A stretch of 64,000 nt of DNA from Saprospiraceae bacterium (GCA_016716335.1 JADJWN010000011.1:62001-126000), one strand, 5' to 3'; numbered from the stretch's first letter, positions 18,620 to 27,911 are shown. Notes: generated by a model from the letters alone, not told the origin. Made by a program: numbers and translations.

Positions 18620-18899
18620 TGATTGTCTTTGTAAAAACACTTCTGCCGTCAATGAGGCACATGAGGAAAGACCCGTAATCATAAACTATGACTCATACCG
18701 GAGCATTGTAATACAGGGAATACGGGAAAAATTCAGATTTACCCTCTTTGCTCCGGATGGCAGGATATTTCAAAATCAGATTGTAGTTCCTGTATCTGAG
18801 CAATCTGAGCTCAAAATACCGGACTTAACTCCCGGGATATATTTTATCAAAATTGACTTTCAGAATGAATCGATGGTAAGAAAGTGCTTCATATACTGA
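18573..18899 (+). CDS. Secreted cohesin-like / SprB-repeat / LRR protein, piece 3 of 3 (T9SS sorting domain)
   Basis: This is the C-terminal piece, in frame from about 18582. Corrected for one base, the text reads on from the LRR as N-Q-D-G-V-I-S-D-D-C-L-C. It ends in a T9SS type-A sorting domain: FTLFAPDGRIFQNQ, then LTPGIYFIKI and a basic end VRKCFIY. Intact sorting residues at the end of a broken gene argue that the breaks are recent or artefactual. The gene ends 21 bp from the convergent membrane-protein gene. Confidence 0.7.
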   Translation: MPPCKILQNQDGVISDDCLCKNTSAVNEAHEERPVIINYDSYRSIVIQGIREKFRFTLFAPDGRIFQNQIVVPVSEQSELKIPDLTPGIYFIKIDFQNESMVRKCFIY

Positions 18900-18920
18900 A
18901 ATCAAGTCTGACGGTAGCAT

Positions 18921-19442
18921 TCACTGATTTTCATATACGATCAATCCCCTCGCTTTCCAATGCGTAAGCAGATTTTTGAGTTGGACAAGCATATAGTCGG
19001 TCTCCAGCAGAAAAGTGTATTCTCTGCCTGAATAGTTGGCATTTTTCAACTTTATAGTATTGAATGGCAAATTTTTTTTGTTTTTTTGAAATAACGGTTT
19101 TTGCGGAATAACACCCACATGAAAACCACTGACTTCGACTTCTGTATCCGGTGTAATTTCAACTTTCTCGAGCTCATTTCCCTTGCCATCAAGCAGACGG
19201 ATACTGTCTTTGTCCAGAACCAACCTGCCTTCCTTCATGCCCGCCTTGATTTTACGGTGCGTTTTCATCTCCATGAAGGTGATAAATAAAAACACCGGCA
19301 CCACAACTATCAATACATACCAGGGTAATTTTAAAAGCTGTATTAAAATACCAATCAGAACAGGTGAGATAATTCCGTATTTTGCAATTCCGATTATCGC
19401 TTTTCTGAATCCGTCATCCAGGACAGGTATTGCTTTGACCAT
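18921..19442 (-). CDS. Small membrane protein with cytosolic beta-rich domain
   Basis: This 173-residue protein is not assigned to a named family. Two hydrophobic helices lie at about 17-35 and 40-57 with a short turn between. A soluble domain of alternating short strands (about 65-165) follows, resembling the PH-like domains found in many bacterial two-helix membrane proteins. There is no signal-peptidase or lipobox site. It is monocistronic as far as can be seen: it converges with the LRR gene and is separated from the GH3 gene by the latter's 3' end. Confidence 0.75.
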   Translation of the reverse strand: MVKAIPVLDDGFRKAIIGIAKYGIISPVLIGILIQLLKLPWYVLIVVVPVFLFITFMEMKTHRKIKAGMKEGRLVLDKDSIRLLDGKGNELEKVEITPDTEVEVSGFHVGVIPQKPLFQKNKKNLPFNTIKLKNANYSGREYTFLLETDYMLVQLKNLLTHWKARGLIVYENQ

Positions 19443-19507
19443 GATAATAACTGAATTTCTTTTATAAAGAAAGTTGATTCTGCAAAAATAAGAAAATATT
19501 TCAGAAT

Positions 19508-22438
19508 CTATGTAATGAGTACACCGGATTTCCCCAGAGCTTTATATATGATGTTATGGATTCTGGAGCGGTAATCACGGGTGTTCAGAAGATTTTTTCC
19601 GGTATAGGTGCGGTTGGAGACAAAAATAAAAATGATATTATTTTCCGGGTCAGCAAAAGCAGCTGTACCGGTAAATCCAATATGTCCGAAAGTACTGACA
19701 GGTGCCATTTGGGCCATATTCAGCTTTTTTCTCTGATCTGTTTCTTTCATGTCAAAACCCAATCCCCGTCTGGTGGACTTGAAATAACGGGTAGTGAAAA
19801 GCTCAACGGTCTCAGGCCTGAAATATCGCACCCCTCCATAGCTGCCTTTGTTGAGCAGAAGCTGCATCAGGATACTCATCTCTCTTGCCGTGGAAAATAA
19901 TCCGGCATGACCGCTCACCCCACCCATCATGGCAGCTCCCATATCATGCACATGCCCCTGAATGGTCTGTTTTCGCCAGTAATTGTCCACTTCCGTAGGT
20001 GCTATATTTTTGGCAGGATGCTTCTCCAATGGCAGATATCCGGTGTATCTCAGTCCCAGAGGTTTGTAAAAAAGCCTGTCTGCATATTCATTGAGTTTTT
20101 TTCCGGAGGCACTTTCCACACATTGCTGCAGAATGTAAAAACCCAGATCGCTGTACAGATAGGTGTCAGTGGCTCTGAGATTGCTGTCCCAAATCTTTTG
20201 CCACACACTGTCTCTGTAATCTGTCCTCATAAACATCCGGTTGGCAACCGGAATAGTGTAGTTGTCCTTCATCTGATAGCTGTAGTAAATCGGATTATAT
20301 ACCGACTTATCCTTTGATGATGACAAGGTGGATTCATAAAATGGAATCCAGGAGGCCAGTCTGCCGTGGTGTGCCAGAATATCCGCGAGGATAAGATCTT
20401 TTTTATTGGTGTGCTCTATGCCGGAGATATATCTTTTGAGCGGTTTTTGAATGTCTATTTTTTTCTGGTCTGACAATGCCATGACTGAAAGTGTGGTAGC
20501 CAGTATTTTGGTCACTGAGGCTATATCATAGATGGTACCCGATCCTACAGCTGTCCCGGCAGGTGAGAGTTTGCCGAAATTCTTTTCGTATATAATCTTC
20601 CCGTCCTTTGCCACGACAATCTGACCACCCGGCGTGACATTGTCCCTGAGCATTTCATTGATCAGCTCATCTATTTCCTCCAATACTTTGCCATTTACAT
20701 TCACCTGCTCCGGTATGCCAAATCCCAATCTGCCCAGACTTCCCCGATAGATTCCTGTCTCAATAGTATACATACGGCTTGCTGTCACCGGTAGTTTGCC
20801 GGACAGTGCATTTACCCCGAAAAGGGATTGAGCCGCTACATCCTGCACTGCCTTATCATTGCTGTAGCATAGCATCAGAGCAGGTATGCCTTCCAGCTGG
20901 GGCAAGAGATAAGGGGAGCCGAAGAGCAAAACTATCACAGGTTTGACCGATGCAAGCTGTTTAAGAAAAAGAGCCAGGTCTTCAGGGACCTCTTTTTTTG
21001 ACAACGAAATTTTGCCGGAAGTATGTATGGCAACAATGATTTCGTCAAATTGGGATAAAGTGTTCAAAAGTGAGGATTTTCTTACCGGAAGTTCCTCAAC
21101 CATCAACTGATAGTGACGGGCATCAACAAAATCATCTATTCTCTGCTGAAAAGGAGACTTTACCGCCACATTCACACTCAAGGTGGCAAATCTGCGGTCC
21201 GCCAGATCCACTACCGGAATTCTGTTGTCCTTGTCAGCCACTATTGTCAGAGAATTTTCGATCAGAGCCAACTGCTTAGCCATGGCAGCAGGACTCTGCA
21301 GGATTTCCTTTACCATTTCAGGGTTGACCGAAGGCGTATGGGTGAGACCCAGTTTGTATTTATTTCTCAATATACGGATAACACTTGCATTGAGTCTTTC
21401 TTCGGTAATGAGTCCCTCATCAATATACTTTTTTATTCCGTCTATGGCTTTCTTTATGTCTTTGGGCAGCAGCAGGATATCATTGCCGGCGAGAAAGGCT
21501 TCAGCCGGAGCTACATCATCTGCAAAATGATGGGTCACTGCTTTCATATCCAAAGCATCTGAAAATATAAGGCCTCCAAATCCCAGAGTCTCTCTCAGCA
21601 GTTCAATGACGATGGTATGAGACAAAGAAGCCGGCCTGCCGGGCCTGTTATCAAACTCAGGCATATGCAGGTGCGCAGTCATAATAGCTGTCTGGGTCTG
21701 ATGCATCAGTCTTCTGAAAGGATACAATTCTACCTCATCCAGCCGGTCAGTTTTGTGAGGTATCACCGGCAGTTCGAAATGTGAATCCTTGTCGGTATCT
21801 CCATGTCCGGGAAAATGTTTGATACAGGCAAGTACACCATTGTCTTCCAGAGCCTTTATATACATGTATGCCTTGGATGTCACATTGAAGCGATCTTCTC
21901 CAAACGAACGTTCGTGTATGACCGGGTTAGCCGGATTGTTGTTGATGTCTACGGCAGGTGCAAAATTGACGTTGACACCGACTGCCTTAAGCTGAGCCGC
22001 AATTTCCTTACCCATGTCATAGATATGTCGGCTATCCTGTATGGCTCCCAGGGCCATTTGCTTGGGAAATGAAATGGCTTCTTTTGGGAAACGCTGGCCT
22101 AAGCCCCATTCTGCATCTATTCCGATAAAGAGCGGCACCTGTGAGGCAGCCTGATATACATTGACCAGCCTTGCCTGCTCTGCCGGACTACCCTGAAAAA
22201 AGCAGATGCCTCCTATGTGATATTGCCGGATGTATTTCAGGATAAGTTTTTCTTCTGCCTTATCACCTCTGGAATATGCCCTGATCATCAGAAGCTGACC
22301 GATTTTTTCCTCCAGGCTCATCCGGCCAAGTCTGCTCTGCACCCACTGTTCTTCCCTTTCCAGATAGCTCTGCCCCCAGCCTGCAATACACAGCAGCTGC
22401 AATCCCAAAAAAATAATCAATCCTTTAAATCTCAGCAT
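19508..22438 (-). CDS. Glycoside hydrolase family 3 (NagZ-like) fused to beta-lactamase-type serine hydrolase
   Basis: Two enzymes are joined in one secreted chain. Counting from an upstream ATG at 22459, residues about 35-400 are a GH3 beta-N-acetylhexosaminidase-like domain. It has KHFPGHGDT (214-222), the catalytic His loop, and the nucleophile Asp in FSDALDM (about 301). After a GH3 C-terminal-type domain, residues about 610-980 are a class C beta-lactamase/penicillin-binding fold with S-V-T-K (SxxK), Y-S-D in place of Y-x-N, and HIGFTGT as the third motif. The fusion is known in Bacteroidota and suggests peptidoglycan turnover or muropeptide recycling outside the inner membrane. The start at 22438 (MLRFKGLIIFLGLQLL) gives the best signal peptide; a TATATTTG box at 22464-22457 overlaps the upstream ATG, arguing against it. 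Confidence 0.9.
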   Translation of the reverse strand: MLRFKGLIIFLGLQLLCIAGWGQSYLEREEQWVQSRLGRMSLEEKIGQLLMIRAYSRGDKAEEKLILKYIRQYHIGGICFFQGSPAEQARLVNVYQAASQVPLFIGIDAEWGLGQRFPKEAISFPKQMALGAIQDSRHIYDMGKEIAAQLKAVGVNVNFAPAVDINNNPANPVIHERSFGEDRFNVTSKAYMYIKALEDNGVLACIKHFPGHGDTDKDSHFELPVIPHKTDRLDEVELYPFRRLMHQTQTAIMTAHLHMPEFDNRPGRPASLSHTIVIELLRETLGFGGLIFSDALDMKAVTHHFADDVAPAEAFLAGNDILLLPKDIKKAIDGIKKYIDEGLITEERLNASVIRILRNKYKLGLTHTPSVNPEMVKEILQSPAAMAKQLALIENSLTIVADKDNRIPVVDLADRRFATLSVNVAVKSPFQQRIDDFVDARHYQLMVEELPVRKSSLLNTLSQFDEIIVAIHTSGKISLSKKEVPEDLALFLKQLASVKPVIVLLFGSPYLLPQLEGIPALMLCYSNDKAVQDVAAQSLFGVNALSGKLPVTASRMYTIETGIYRGSLGRLGFGIPEQVNVNGKVLEEIDELINEMLRDNVTPGGQIVVAKDGKIIYEKNFGKLSPAGTAVGSGTIYDIASVTKILATTLSVMALSDQKKIDIQKPLKRYISGIEHTNKKDLILADILAHHGRLASWIPFYESTLSSSKDKSVYNPIYYSYQMKDNYTIPVANRMFMRTDYRDSVWQKIWDSNLRATDTYLYSDLGFYILQQCVESASGKKLNEYADRLFYKPLGLRYTGYLPLEKHPAKNIAPTEVDNYWRKQTIQGHVHDMGAAMMGGVSGHAGLFSTAREMSILMQLLLNKGSYGGVRYFRPETVELFTTRYFKSTRRGLGFDMKETDQRKKLNMAQMAPVSTFGHIGFTGTAAFADPENNIIFIFVSNRTYTGKNLLNTRDYRSRIHNIIYKALGKSGVLIT

Positions 22439-22459
22439 CTTTGACAGCATATGACACAA

Positions 22460-22768
22460 ATATAAAACTCCCCATGCTATATTAAAAGTATTCAGAGAAA
22501 GTTAAAATCCCCTGAAATGGCGGATTTATCCCATAATACCGGCCAAAAAGCCTATACTCGGCAAGCTAACTCATATAGCAAAGTAAAATTTCCGTCCATT
22601 TATTCTATCTGAATTTTGAAGTACATGCTTTTATGTATCTTTGTATCCGATTGATTCAGTAGAGCAACAGTCATACCATTTAATCAGGAACTGAGTCAGA
22701 CTAAGCCGGTATAGTGATAAAGCAGAACAGAAACAGCCGGTCAAAAGCCATTTGTAATTATTACTGTC
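22460..22768. other. Divergent intergenic region between the GH3 gene and the ABC importer
   Basis: This 309-bp region carries a good plus-strand promoter (22615-22643) for the importer, leaving a leader of about 120 nt before its start. On the minus strand TATATTTG (22464-22457) is a -7-like box for the GH3 gene, without a clear -33 partner. No riboswitch or terminator-like hairpin was recognised in the leader. Confidence 0.4.
22615..22643 (+). promoter_or_regulatory. Promoter of the peptide ABC importer operon
   Basis: TTTG (22615-22618), a 17-bp spacer and TATCTTTG (22636-22643) match the Bacteroidota housekeeping promoter TTG-N17-23-TAnnTTTG without mismatch. Transcription should begin near 22650, about 120 nt before the binding-protein start. 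Confidence 0.6.
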
Positions 22769-24529
22769 ATGAAAAGCATATTAAAACTTTCTTTACTTCT
22801 CATACTGTCCGGTATCTGGACAGGTTGTCGGACCGACAGGAAAGAAATTACAGAAAGCATTCATATCCGGCTTAAAAAAGATCCCGAAAGATTGAATCCG
22901 ATTTTATTTCCCAACCCTGTCTCCCGGGAGGTGTACCAATACCTGTTCAGCCCGCTGGCAGATTACAATCCTGAAACGCTGGAGCTGAGTCCGGTACTGA
23001 TCAAAAGCATGCCGGTCGAAGAAAAAATAGATACCGGCAAATATGCAGGTGGCCTCAGATACCGAATGGAGCTGCTGGATGAAGCCGAATGGGATGACGG
23101 GAGCGAAATCACAGGTCATGACTATGTATTCACCGTTAAGGCTGTAAAACTACCCCTTACTAATGCCTCCCGATATCGTGAAAATATGCAGTATATCGAT
23201 GAAGTAGTGGTCGATGCAGCCAATCCTAAAAAATTTGAAGTGATTTTCAGTCAGCCCAAACTATTGTCCCTCGAAACCGCCACAATATTCGAACTGTACC
23301 CTAAATATTTTTATGATCCTGATAAAGCGACTGATAAAATAAGCTTTGAAGATCTGAACAAAGCTGATGCAGAAAGCTTTGCAAAGGACAGTATCATTGC
23401 GGCATTTGCAGAAAATTTCAATGGCACGGAATTTTCCAGAAGTAAAATCAGCGGCTCAGGTCCCTATCGTTTTGTCCAGTGGGAATCTGAATCTTTTATC
23501 ACGCTCGAACGCAAGGAAAATTATTGGGGAAAGGACATAGGTCGTCCCAACTTTCAGGCGGGACCCAAAACCATACAGTTCCACATCATACCGGATGATG
23601 TAAATGCACTTGCCCAGCTCAAAGAAGGCAACATCGATGTGATGAACGAAATGACCGGTGCAGATTTTGTCAGCCTGAAAAACGACCCTGTGTATGGCAG
23701 CAAATTCAATTTTTTCAACCCGGCGCTTACCAAATTATACATCATCAATATCAATAACCGGGATGTAAAACTTGCAGACAAAAGAGTCAGAAAAGCTTTG
23801 GCCCGCATGATTGATGTACAAAGCATCATTCAGAATGTGGAAGACGGATACGGCACTCCAATTGCGGGACCTGTCCATCCATCGAAAAAGACATACAATA
23901 AAAAACTGACACCTCCCGGATATGACCTGACAGAAGCCCGAAAACTCCTGTCAGAAGCCGGCTGGAAAGACACGGATGGCAATGGGATCCTGGACAAACA
24001 AATTGAAGGAAAGAAAACAGACCTTTCGCTTGATCTATATATATCAGGGCAGGAATTAGGTAAAAGAATTGCCCTTATGTTTCAGCAAAACGGCAAGGAA
24101 TGTGGGGTACAAATCAATATCATAGAAAAAGAGTTTAAGATTATCCGCTCCGATCATCTTAAGACCAGAAATTATCACCTTGTGCCGACTGTGATTTCTA
24201 TGGATCTCAATGCGTGGGATGACCTGGCCGGAAGATGGCACAGCAGCAATGATACTCCTCAGGGTGCCAACGATTTGTCCTACAGAAATGCAGAGGTAGA
24301 TGCATTGATAGATAAGATAGATCAAACTGCAGATGAACAGGAAAGACTGAATCTGTACCATAAGATTCAGGAATTGATTTATGAGGACCAGCCTGCCATA
24401 TTCCTGTATGCTCCGGCAGAAAAACTGGTAATCAGCAAAAAATGGGATGCCCGGGCTACCGTAAAGAGACCCGGATATATGGCCAATACTTTCGGGCTTT
24501 CAAAAGTGCCGGTCACAAGTAGTAATTAA
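22769..24529 (+). CDS. Peptide/oligopeptide ABC transporter substrate-binding lipoprotein
   Basis: The 586-residue protein is an extracytoplasmic solute-binding protein of the DppA/OppA class (SBP family 5). Its signal peptide ends in a lipobox, I-W-T-G-C, with Cys at about 20. The family start (RLKKDPERLNPILFPN), the SGPYRFVQWE segment near residue 230 and the repeated LDLYISGQ/RYR-type fold elements are as expected. It heads an operon with two permeases 40 bp downstream. The substrate is inferred to be peptides from family membership only; nickel- or sugar-binding relatives exist. Confidence 0.9.
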   Translation: MKSILKLSLLLILSGIWTGCRTDRKEITESIHIRLKKDPERLNPILFPNPVSREVYQYLFSPLADYNPETLELSPVLIKSMPVEEKIDTGKYAGGLRYRMELLDEAEWDDGSEITGHDYVFTVKAVKLPLTNASRYRENMQYIDEVVVDAANPKKFEVIFSQPKLLSLETATIFELYPKYFYDPDKATDKISFEDLNKADAESFAKDSIIAAFAENFNGTEFSRSKISGSGPYRFVQWESESFITLERKENYWGKDIGRPNFQAGPKTIQFHIIPDDVNALAQLKEGNIDVMNEMTGADFVSLKNDPVYGSKFNFFNPALTKLYIININNRDVKLADKRVRKALARMIDVQSIIQNVEDGYGTPIAGPVHPSKKTYNKKLTPPGYDLTEARKLLSEAGWKDTDGNGILDKQIEGKKTDLSLDLYISGQELGKRIALMFQQNGKECGVQINIIEKEFKIIRSDHLKTRNYHLVPTVISMDLNAWDDLAGRWHSSNDTPQGANDLSYRNAEVDALIDKIDQTADEQERLNLYHKIQELIYEDQPAIFLYAPAEKLVISKKWDARATVKRPGYMANTFGLSKVPVTSSN

Positions 24530-24569
24530 CCCCGCAAATGGAGGAATTTCATCGCATAAACCACAAGCC

Positions 24570-25961
24570 GTGAACTATTTTGTACACAGGATATGGCTGA
24601 TGATTCCGATAGTGTGGCTAGTGACAGTGATAGCCTTTTTTATGAGCAGGTCAGTCCCGGGTGATCCTGTGGATGCTTTGCTGCAGCTCAGAGGCATAAC
24701 TCCCGACCGGCAGACGGGAGAGCACAGTGAATATGCCCGGATTTATGAGAAGGAAGGATATAATCTACCGCTCTTTTATTTTTCTGTACTGCCCCACTTC
24801 CATCCTGTCAACATTCATGCCATCTCAGACAAAACTCAAAGACATGCTGTTCAGGCTCTCTTGAAACAAAAATACCACTACCATGATATTGAAAGGTTTT
24901 TAGATGCCAAAGCCGCATTGACAGATAAATCCAATAACCTGCTGAATGACTCTGTGACGGCAAATTCACCCCAAAGGGATAGTGTCAAATACATGGTGGA
25001 CGGATTGAGATTCAAATTTAATCCCGCGGAGATTCTCCATTCCCTGGATGAGATTCAAAAAAAGTATCCCGTGAAAGACTCCAGGGAAGGAAGGGCTTTG
25101 TATGAAAGTGCTTCTGACCTGCTGAACCATAAAGTGGGATTTTACTATCCGGTCATACACTGGCATGGATTTTCCAATCAGTATCATCAATGGCTCAGCC
25201 GGGCTGTACGTCTGGATTTTGGCAAATCAGTAAGGGATGGATTGCCGGTAAGCCAAAAAATCAATCAGGCTTTGAAATGGACCCTGATTCTTGTCATCCT
25301 GAATCTCCTGGTCAGTCTGCTGATATCCATTCCGGTGGGTATCTACAGCGGAAGGCATGCCAACGGATGGTTTGACAAAACCACCTCTTTCCTGTCTTTG
25401 GTTTTTTATTCTATGCCTGTTTTCTGGCTGGCTTCCCTGCTGATTACCTATTTTACTACATCAGAATATGGTATGAAAATATTTCCCATTACCTCCATTT
25501 ATCCCAACAGTGGCGGCAGTTTTATCCAGATACTCATTCACAATGCCACATTCCTGATACTGCCGGTTTTGTGCCTTGTACTGAATGACATTGCTTATCT
25601 GAGCAAGCTGGTAAGAAGCAACTACATGAAAGAAAAAGACAGTCTTTATGCCTTTTTTGCTCTTGCCAAAGGATTGACCCCACTGCAAGTGGACAGAAGA
25701 CATATATTCAGCAATATACTCATACCATTGATTACAGTGATTGCCGGTTCTATACCCTCGGCCCTGGCAGGTTCGCTGGTGATTGAGGTTATATTTAATA
25801 TACCGGGGATGGGCAGGTTGATGCACGGCAGCATATTTGGCAATGACTGGAATGTGGTCTTTGGTGTACTCATCATATTGTCTGTGATTACGGTAATAAG
25901 TCTGGCTGCAGGTGACTGGTTGTATCAAAAATTCAATCCGAAAATCAAGGCTTCAGAATGA
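24570..25961 (+). CDS. ABC transporter permease (DppB/OppB type) with enlarged periplasmic loop
   Basis: The C-terminal 240 residues form the standard permease core: five to six membrane helices and a coupling loop (about 365-395, RHIFSNILIPLITVIAGS) that would touch an ATPase. The N-terminal helix (about 8-28) ends in SVPGDPVDALL, typical of this family. At 463 residues it is about 130 longer than E. coli DppB. The excess is a charged, presumably periplasmic insert between the first helix and the core (about 55-210). Its stop overlaps the next start in an ATGA (25958-25961), so the two permeases are translationally coupled. Confidence 0.9.
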   Translation: MNYFVHRIWLMIPIVWLVTVIAFFMSRSVPGDPVDALLQLRGITPDRQTGEHSEYARIYEKEGYNLPLFYFSVLPHFHPVNIHAISDKTQRHAVQALLKQKYHYHDIERFLDAKAALTDKSNNLLNDSVTANSPQRDSVKYMVDGLRFKFNPAEILHSLDEIQKKYPVKDSREGRALYESASDLLNHKVGFYYPVIHWHGFSNQYHQWLSRAVRLDFGKSVRDGLPVSQKINQALKWTLILVILNLLVSLLISIPVGIYSGRHANGWFDKTTSFLSLVFYSMPVFWLASLLITYFTTSEYGMKIFPITSIYPNSGGSFIQILIHNATFLILPVLCLVLNDIAYLSKLVRSNYMKEKDSLYAFFALAKGLTPLQVDRRHIFSNILIPLITVIAGSIPSALAGSLVIEVIFNIPGMGRLMHGSIFGNDWNVVFGVLIILSVITVISLAAGDWLYQKFNPKIKASE

Positions 25962-27109
25962 ATGGATTGAAGAAAATACCAGCAACGGGGTGGATCATTT
26001 TGGCCGTTTACTGCATAATGGCTTTACTCAGTGCGATTATTGCCAATGATAAAGCTTTAATATGCAGCTCAGAAAACGGAATCAGCTTTCCTGCATTCCG
26101 GGATATAATCAGTTCTGATAAGTATGAGATATCTGATGGCCAAAGTAAATGCAGCTTTGAGATTTATCCTCCCATCAGATTTAAGGCGGACAGTATGGAG
26201 CCCAATGTACAAAAGGCCAACCCACCCCTTTTTCGAAGTCAAAATCCCGATGCGGCCATACATTGGCTGGGCACAGACAAATATGGCAGAGATGTTGCCG
26301 CCGGATTGGTATATGGGGCCAGAACAGCGGCATTAGTCGGAGGTCTCACCACTTTGTTGTGCCTGATTTTGGGATTAAGTACAGGCATGTCAGCGGGCTA
26401 CTTCAGAGATAATGGATTGAAATGGAACAGGTTTGAACAAATTGTTTTTGTCATCACTACCCTGCTCTTTGTCTTTTATGCGGGTATGGAAATCTATCAT
26501 CAGTCATTGAGCGGTTTGGCTGTGCTATGTCTGCTGTACCTTGTTTTTCTTTCAGGGTCAAAACTTCTGAACGATAAAATGAGAATCGGCGGAGAGCGAA
26601 GGCTGCATATACCCCTCGACTTTTTCTTAATGAAAGTGGTAGAATTGCGAAAATCCATACCTGCTCTGTTTTTTATTTTGGCAGCACTGAGTCTTTTCAG
26701 ATATGGGAGTGTATATAACGTAGTGATTATAGCCGGCTTGCTGGGTTGGGTTGAATTTGCGAGATATGCCTATGCCGAAACCATGAAACTTGCATCAGAA
26801 AACTATATACAGAATGCCAGAATTTTGGGCTATCCTCATACAAGGATACTCTGGAGGTACATCCTGCCCGGAATATTGCCCACCATAGGGGTGGTTGCCT
26901 GTTTCAGTGCCGGCGGATTTATTTTACTGGAGTCAACGCTCTCATTTCTAGGTATAGGCATACCGGTTGAGCAGGTATCCTGGGGAAAATTACTGGCACA
27001 GGGCAGGGATATGAAAGCCTGGTGGCTGGTAGTATTTCCGGGCTTTGCCCTGTTCCTGTTGATCTGGGCTCTCAATTACACCGCTCAGAATCTGCAGGAA
27101 AAGCGTTAA
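25958..27109 (+). CDS. ABC transporter permease (DppC/OppC type)
   Basis: This is the second permease of the importer. It has an N-terminal helix, a periplasmic segment containing HWLGTDKYGRDV (the family's GTDxxGRD signature), then five to six helices. The coupling loop reads ENYIQNARILGYPHTRILWRYILP (in parts), where the EAA-like glycine and arginine are kept. The FLGIG-WGKLL ending is also typical. It is 383 residues long, about 80 more than E. coli DppC, with extra hydrophobic sequence at about 160-210. No ATP-binding subunits follow: the operon ends two bases before a convergent lipoprotein gene. Confidence 0.9.
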   Translation: MNGLKKIPATGWIILAVYCIMALLSAIIANDKALICSSENGISFPAFRDIISSDKYEISDGQSKCSFEIYPPIRFKADSMEPNVQKANPPLFRSQNPDAAIHWLGTDKYGRDVAAGLVYGARTAALVGGLTTLLCLILGLSTGMSAGYFRDNGLKWNRFEQIVFVITTLLFVFYAGMEIYHQSLSGLAVLCLLYLVFLSGSKLLNDKMRIGGERRLHIPLDFFLMKVVELRKSIPALFFILAALSLFRYGSVYNVVIIAGLLGWVEFARYAYAETMKLASENYIQNARILGYPHTRILWRYILPGILPTIGVVACFSAGGFILLESTLSFLGIGIPVEQVSWGKLLAQGRDMKAWWLVVFPGFALFLLIWALNYTAQNLQEKR

Positions 27110-27111
27110 GC

Positions 27112-27303
27112 CTATTTTCCTTTTTTCATCCGTTTTTTCATCTTTTTGGAGAAAAGATCCGAATCCTTTCTTTTGGCATCCATATTGGGTGCATATTTTT
27201 CTTCCAGTCCGCAGCCCTCTTTGGTTTTGCAGGATGCAAAGCTGACACCGCAGCCTATTGCAAAAACAAATCCCAGCAGGTATAAGATGGACGACCGACG
27301 CAT
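27112..27303 (-). CDS. Small lysine-rich lipoprotein
   Basis: A 63-residue protein with an N-terminal hydrophobic signal and a lipobox S-F-A-S-C (Cys about 25). A conserved-looking KEGCGLEEKYAP stretch and a strongly basic tail, KKMKKRMKKGK, follow. It ends 2 bp from the convergent permease gene, which supports a real gene boundary. No function is known. It could sit on the inner leaflet of the outer membrane with its basic tail near peptidoglycan, but that is a guess. Confidence 0.65.
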   Translation of the reverse strand: MRRSSILYLLGFVFAIGCGVSFASCKTKEGCGLEEKYAPNMDAKRKDSDLFSKKMKKRMKKGK

Positions 27304-27449
27304 AAATGATACTTAATATTGTAATGCTTGTAAACGAAAAAAGGCACCTAAAGGTACACAATAATATGTATTTAACAATCAAAAAGTGCCAAAGCTTAAA
27401 TAAACATAGGAATTACGGCCATTTTTGACTAAATATTATGAATTAATAC

Positions 27450-27480
27450 TTGTGTATATATGATGATTACTGTACTTTTG
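27450..27480 (+). promoter_or_regulatory. Promoter of the HU gene
   Basis: TTG (27450-27452), a 20-bp spacer and TACTTTTG (27473-27480) match the Bacteroidota promoter consensus exactly. The predicted start, near 27487, gives a 30-nt AT-rich leader before the HU start at 27517, as expected for a highly expressed gene in this phylum. Confidence 0.65.
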
Positions 27481-27516
27481 CGCCGATTTAATTATTAAAT
27501 TCTTAAACTTAAAAAA

Positions 27517-27789
27517 ATGAACAAAGGAGATCTTATCAATGCAGTAGCTGCTGCAGCAGGTATCACTAAGGCGCAAGCCGGTAGTGCAGTAGATGCAGTT
27601 TTTGGAAGCATCGAAGCAAGCCTGAAAAGCGGTGACAAAGCTGCTTTCGTAGGATTTGGAACTTTCTCAACAGCTCACAAGCCTGCAAGAGAAGGCAGAA
27701 ATCCATCTACAGGAAAAACCATCAAGATTGCTGCTAAAACATCTGTAAAGTTTAAAGCAGGTAAATCTTTGGTAGATGCTGTAAACTGA
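27517..27789 (+). CDS. hup: HU family DNA-binding protein
   Basis: HU bends and compacts DNA as a dimer. The 90-residue protein starts MNKGDLINAVAAAAGITKAQ and keeps the FVGFGTFS turn and the beta-arm sequence R-x-G-R-N-P-S-T-G-K (about 56-65), whose proline intercalates in DNA. Length and motifs are canonical. It is a single-gene unit bounded by a strong promoter and a strong terminator. Confidence 0.97.
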   Translation: MNKGDLINAVAAAAGITKAQAGSAVDAVFGSIEASLKSGDKAAFVGFGTFSTAHKPAREGRNPSTGKTIKIAAKTSVKFKAGKSLVDAVN

Positions 27790-27820
27790 TCAAGAGATAT
27801 TTTCAGTAATCGTAATCTAA

Positions 27821-27857
27821 AAAAGGGCAGGTTCTTCAACAGAATCTGCCCTTTTTC
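27821..27857 (+). terminator. Rho-independent terminator of the HU gene
   Basis: Arms AAAAGGGCAGGTTC (27821-27834) and GAATCTGCCCTTTT (from 27842) pair with one G-T wobble around a seven-base loop, followed by a T-rich tract. It lies 30 bp after the HU stop. Confidence 0.9.
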
Positions 27858-27883
27858 TTTTTCATTACTTCCAAAAATAAAAA

Positions 27884-27911
27884 AAGGGAATCGTTTCGGG
27901 TCGATTCCCTT
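27884..27911 (-). terminator. Terminator of the convergent T9SS cargo gene
   Basis: A perfect 10-bp stem, AAGGGAATCG (27884-27893) with CGATTCCCTT (27902-27911), surrounds an 8-base loop. Read on the minus strand it is followed by a run of Ts (from 27885 down), so it would stop transcription of the gene at 28005-29216. Confidence 0.85.

Noticed and set aside
22512..22524. TGAAATGGC upstream of the peptide importer, like the E1/E2 ends
   Set aside because: A nine-base match with no palindrome or core sequence nearby.
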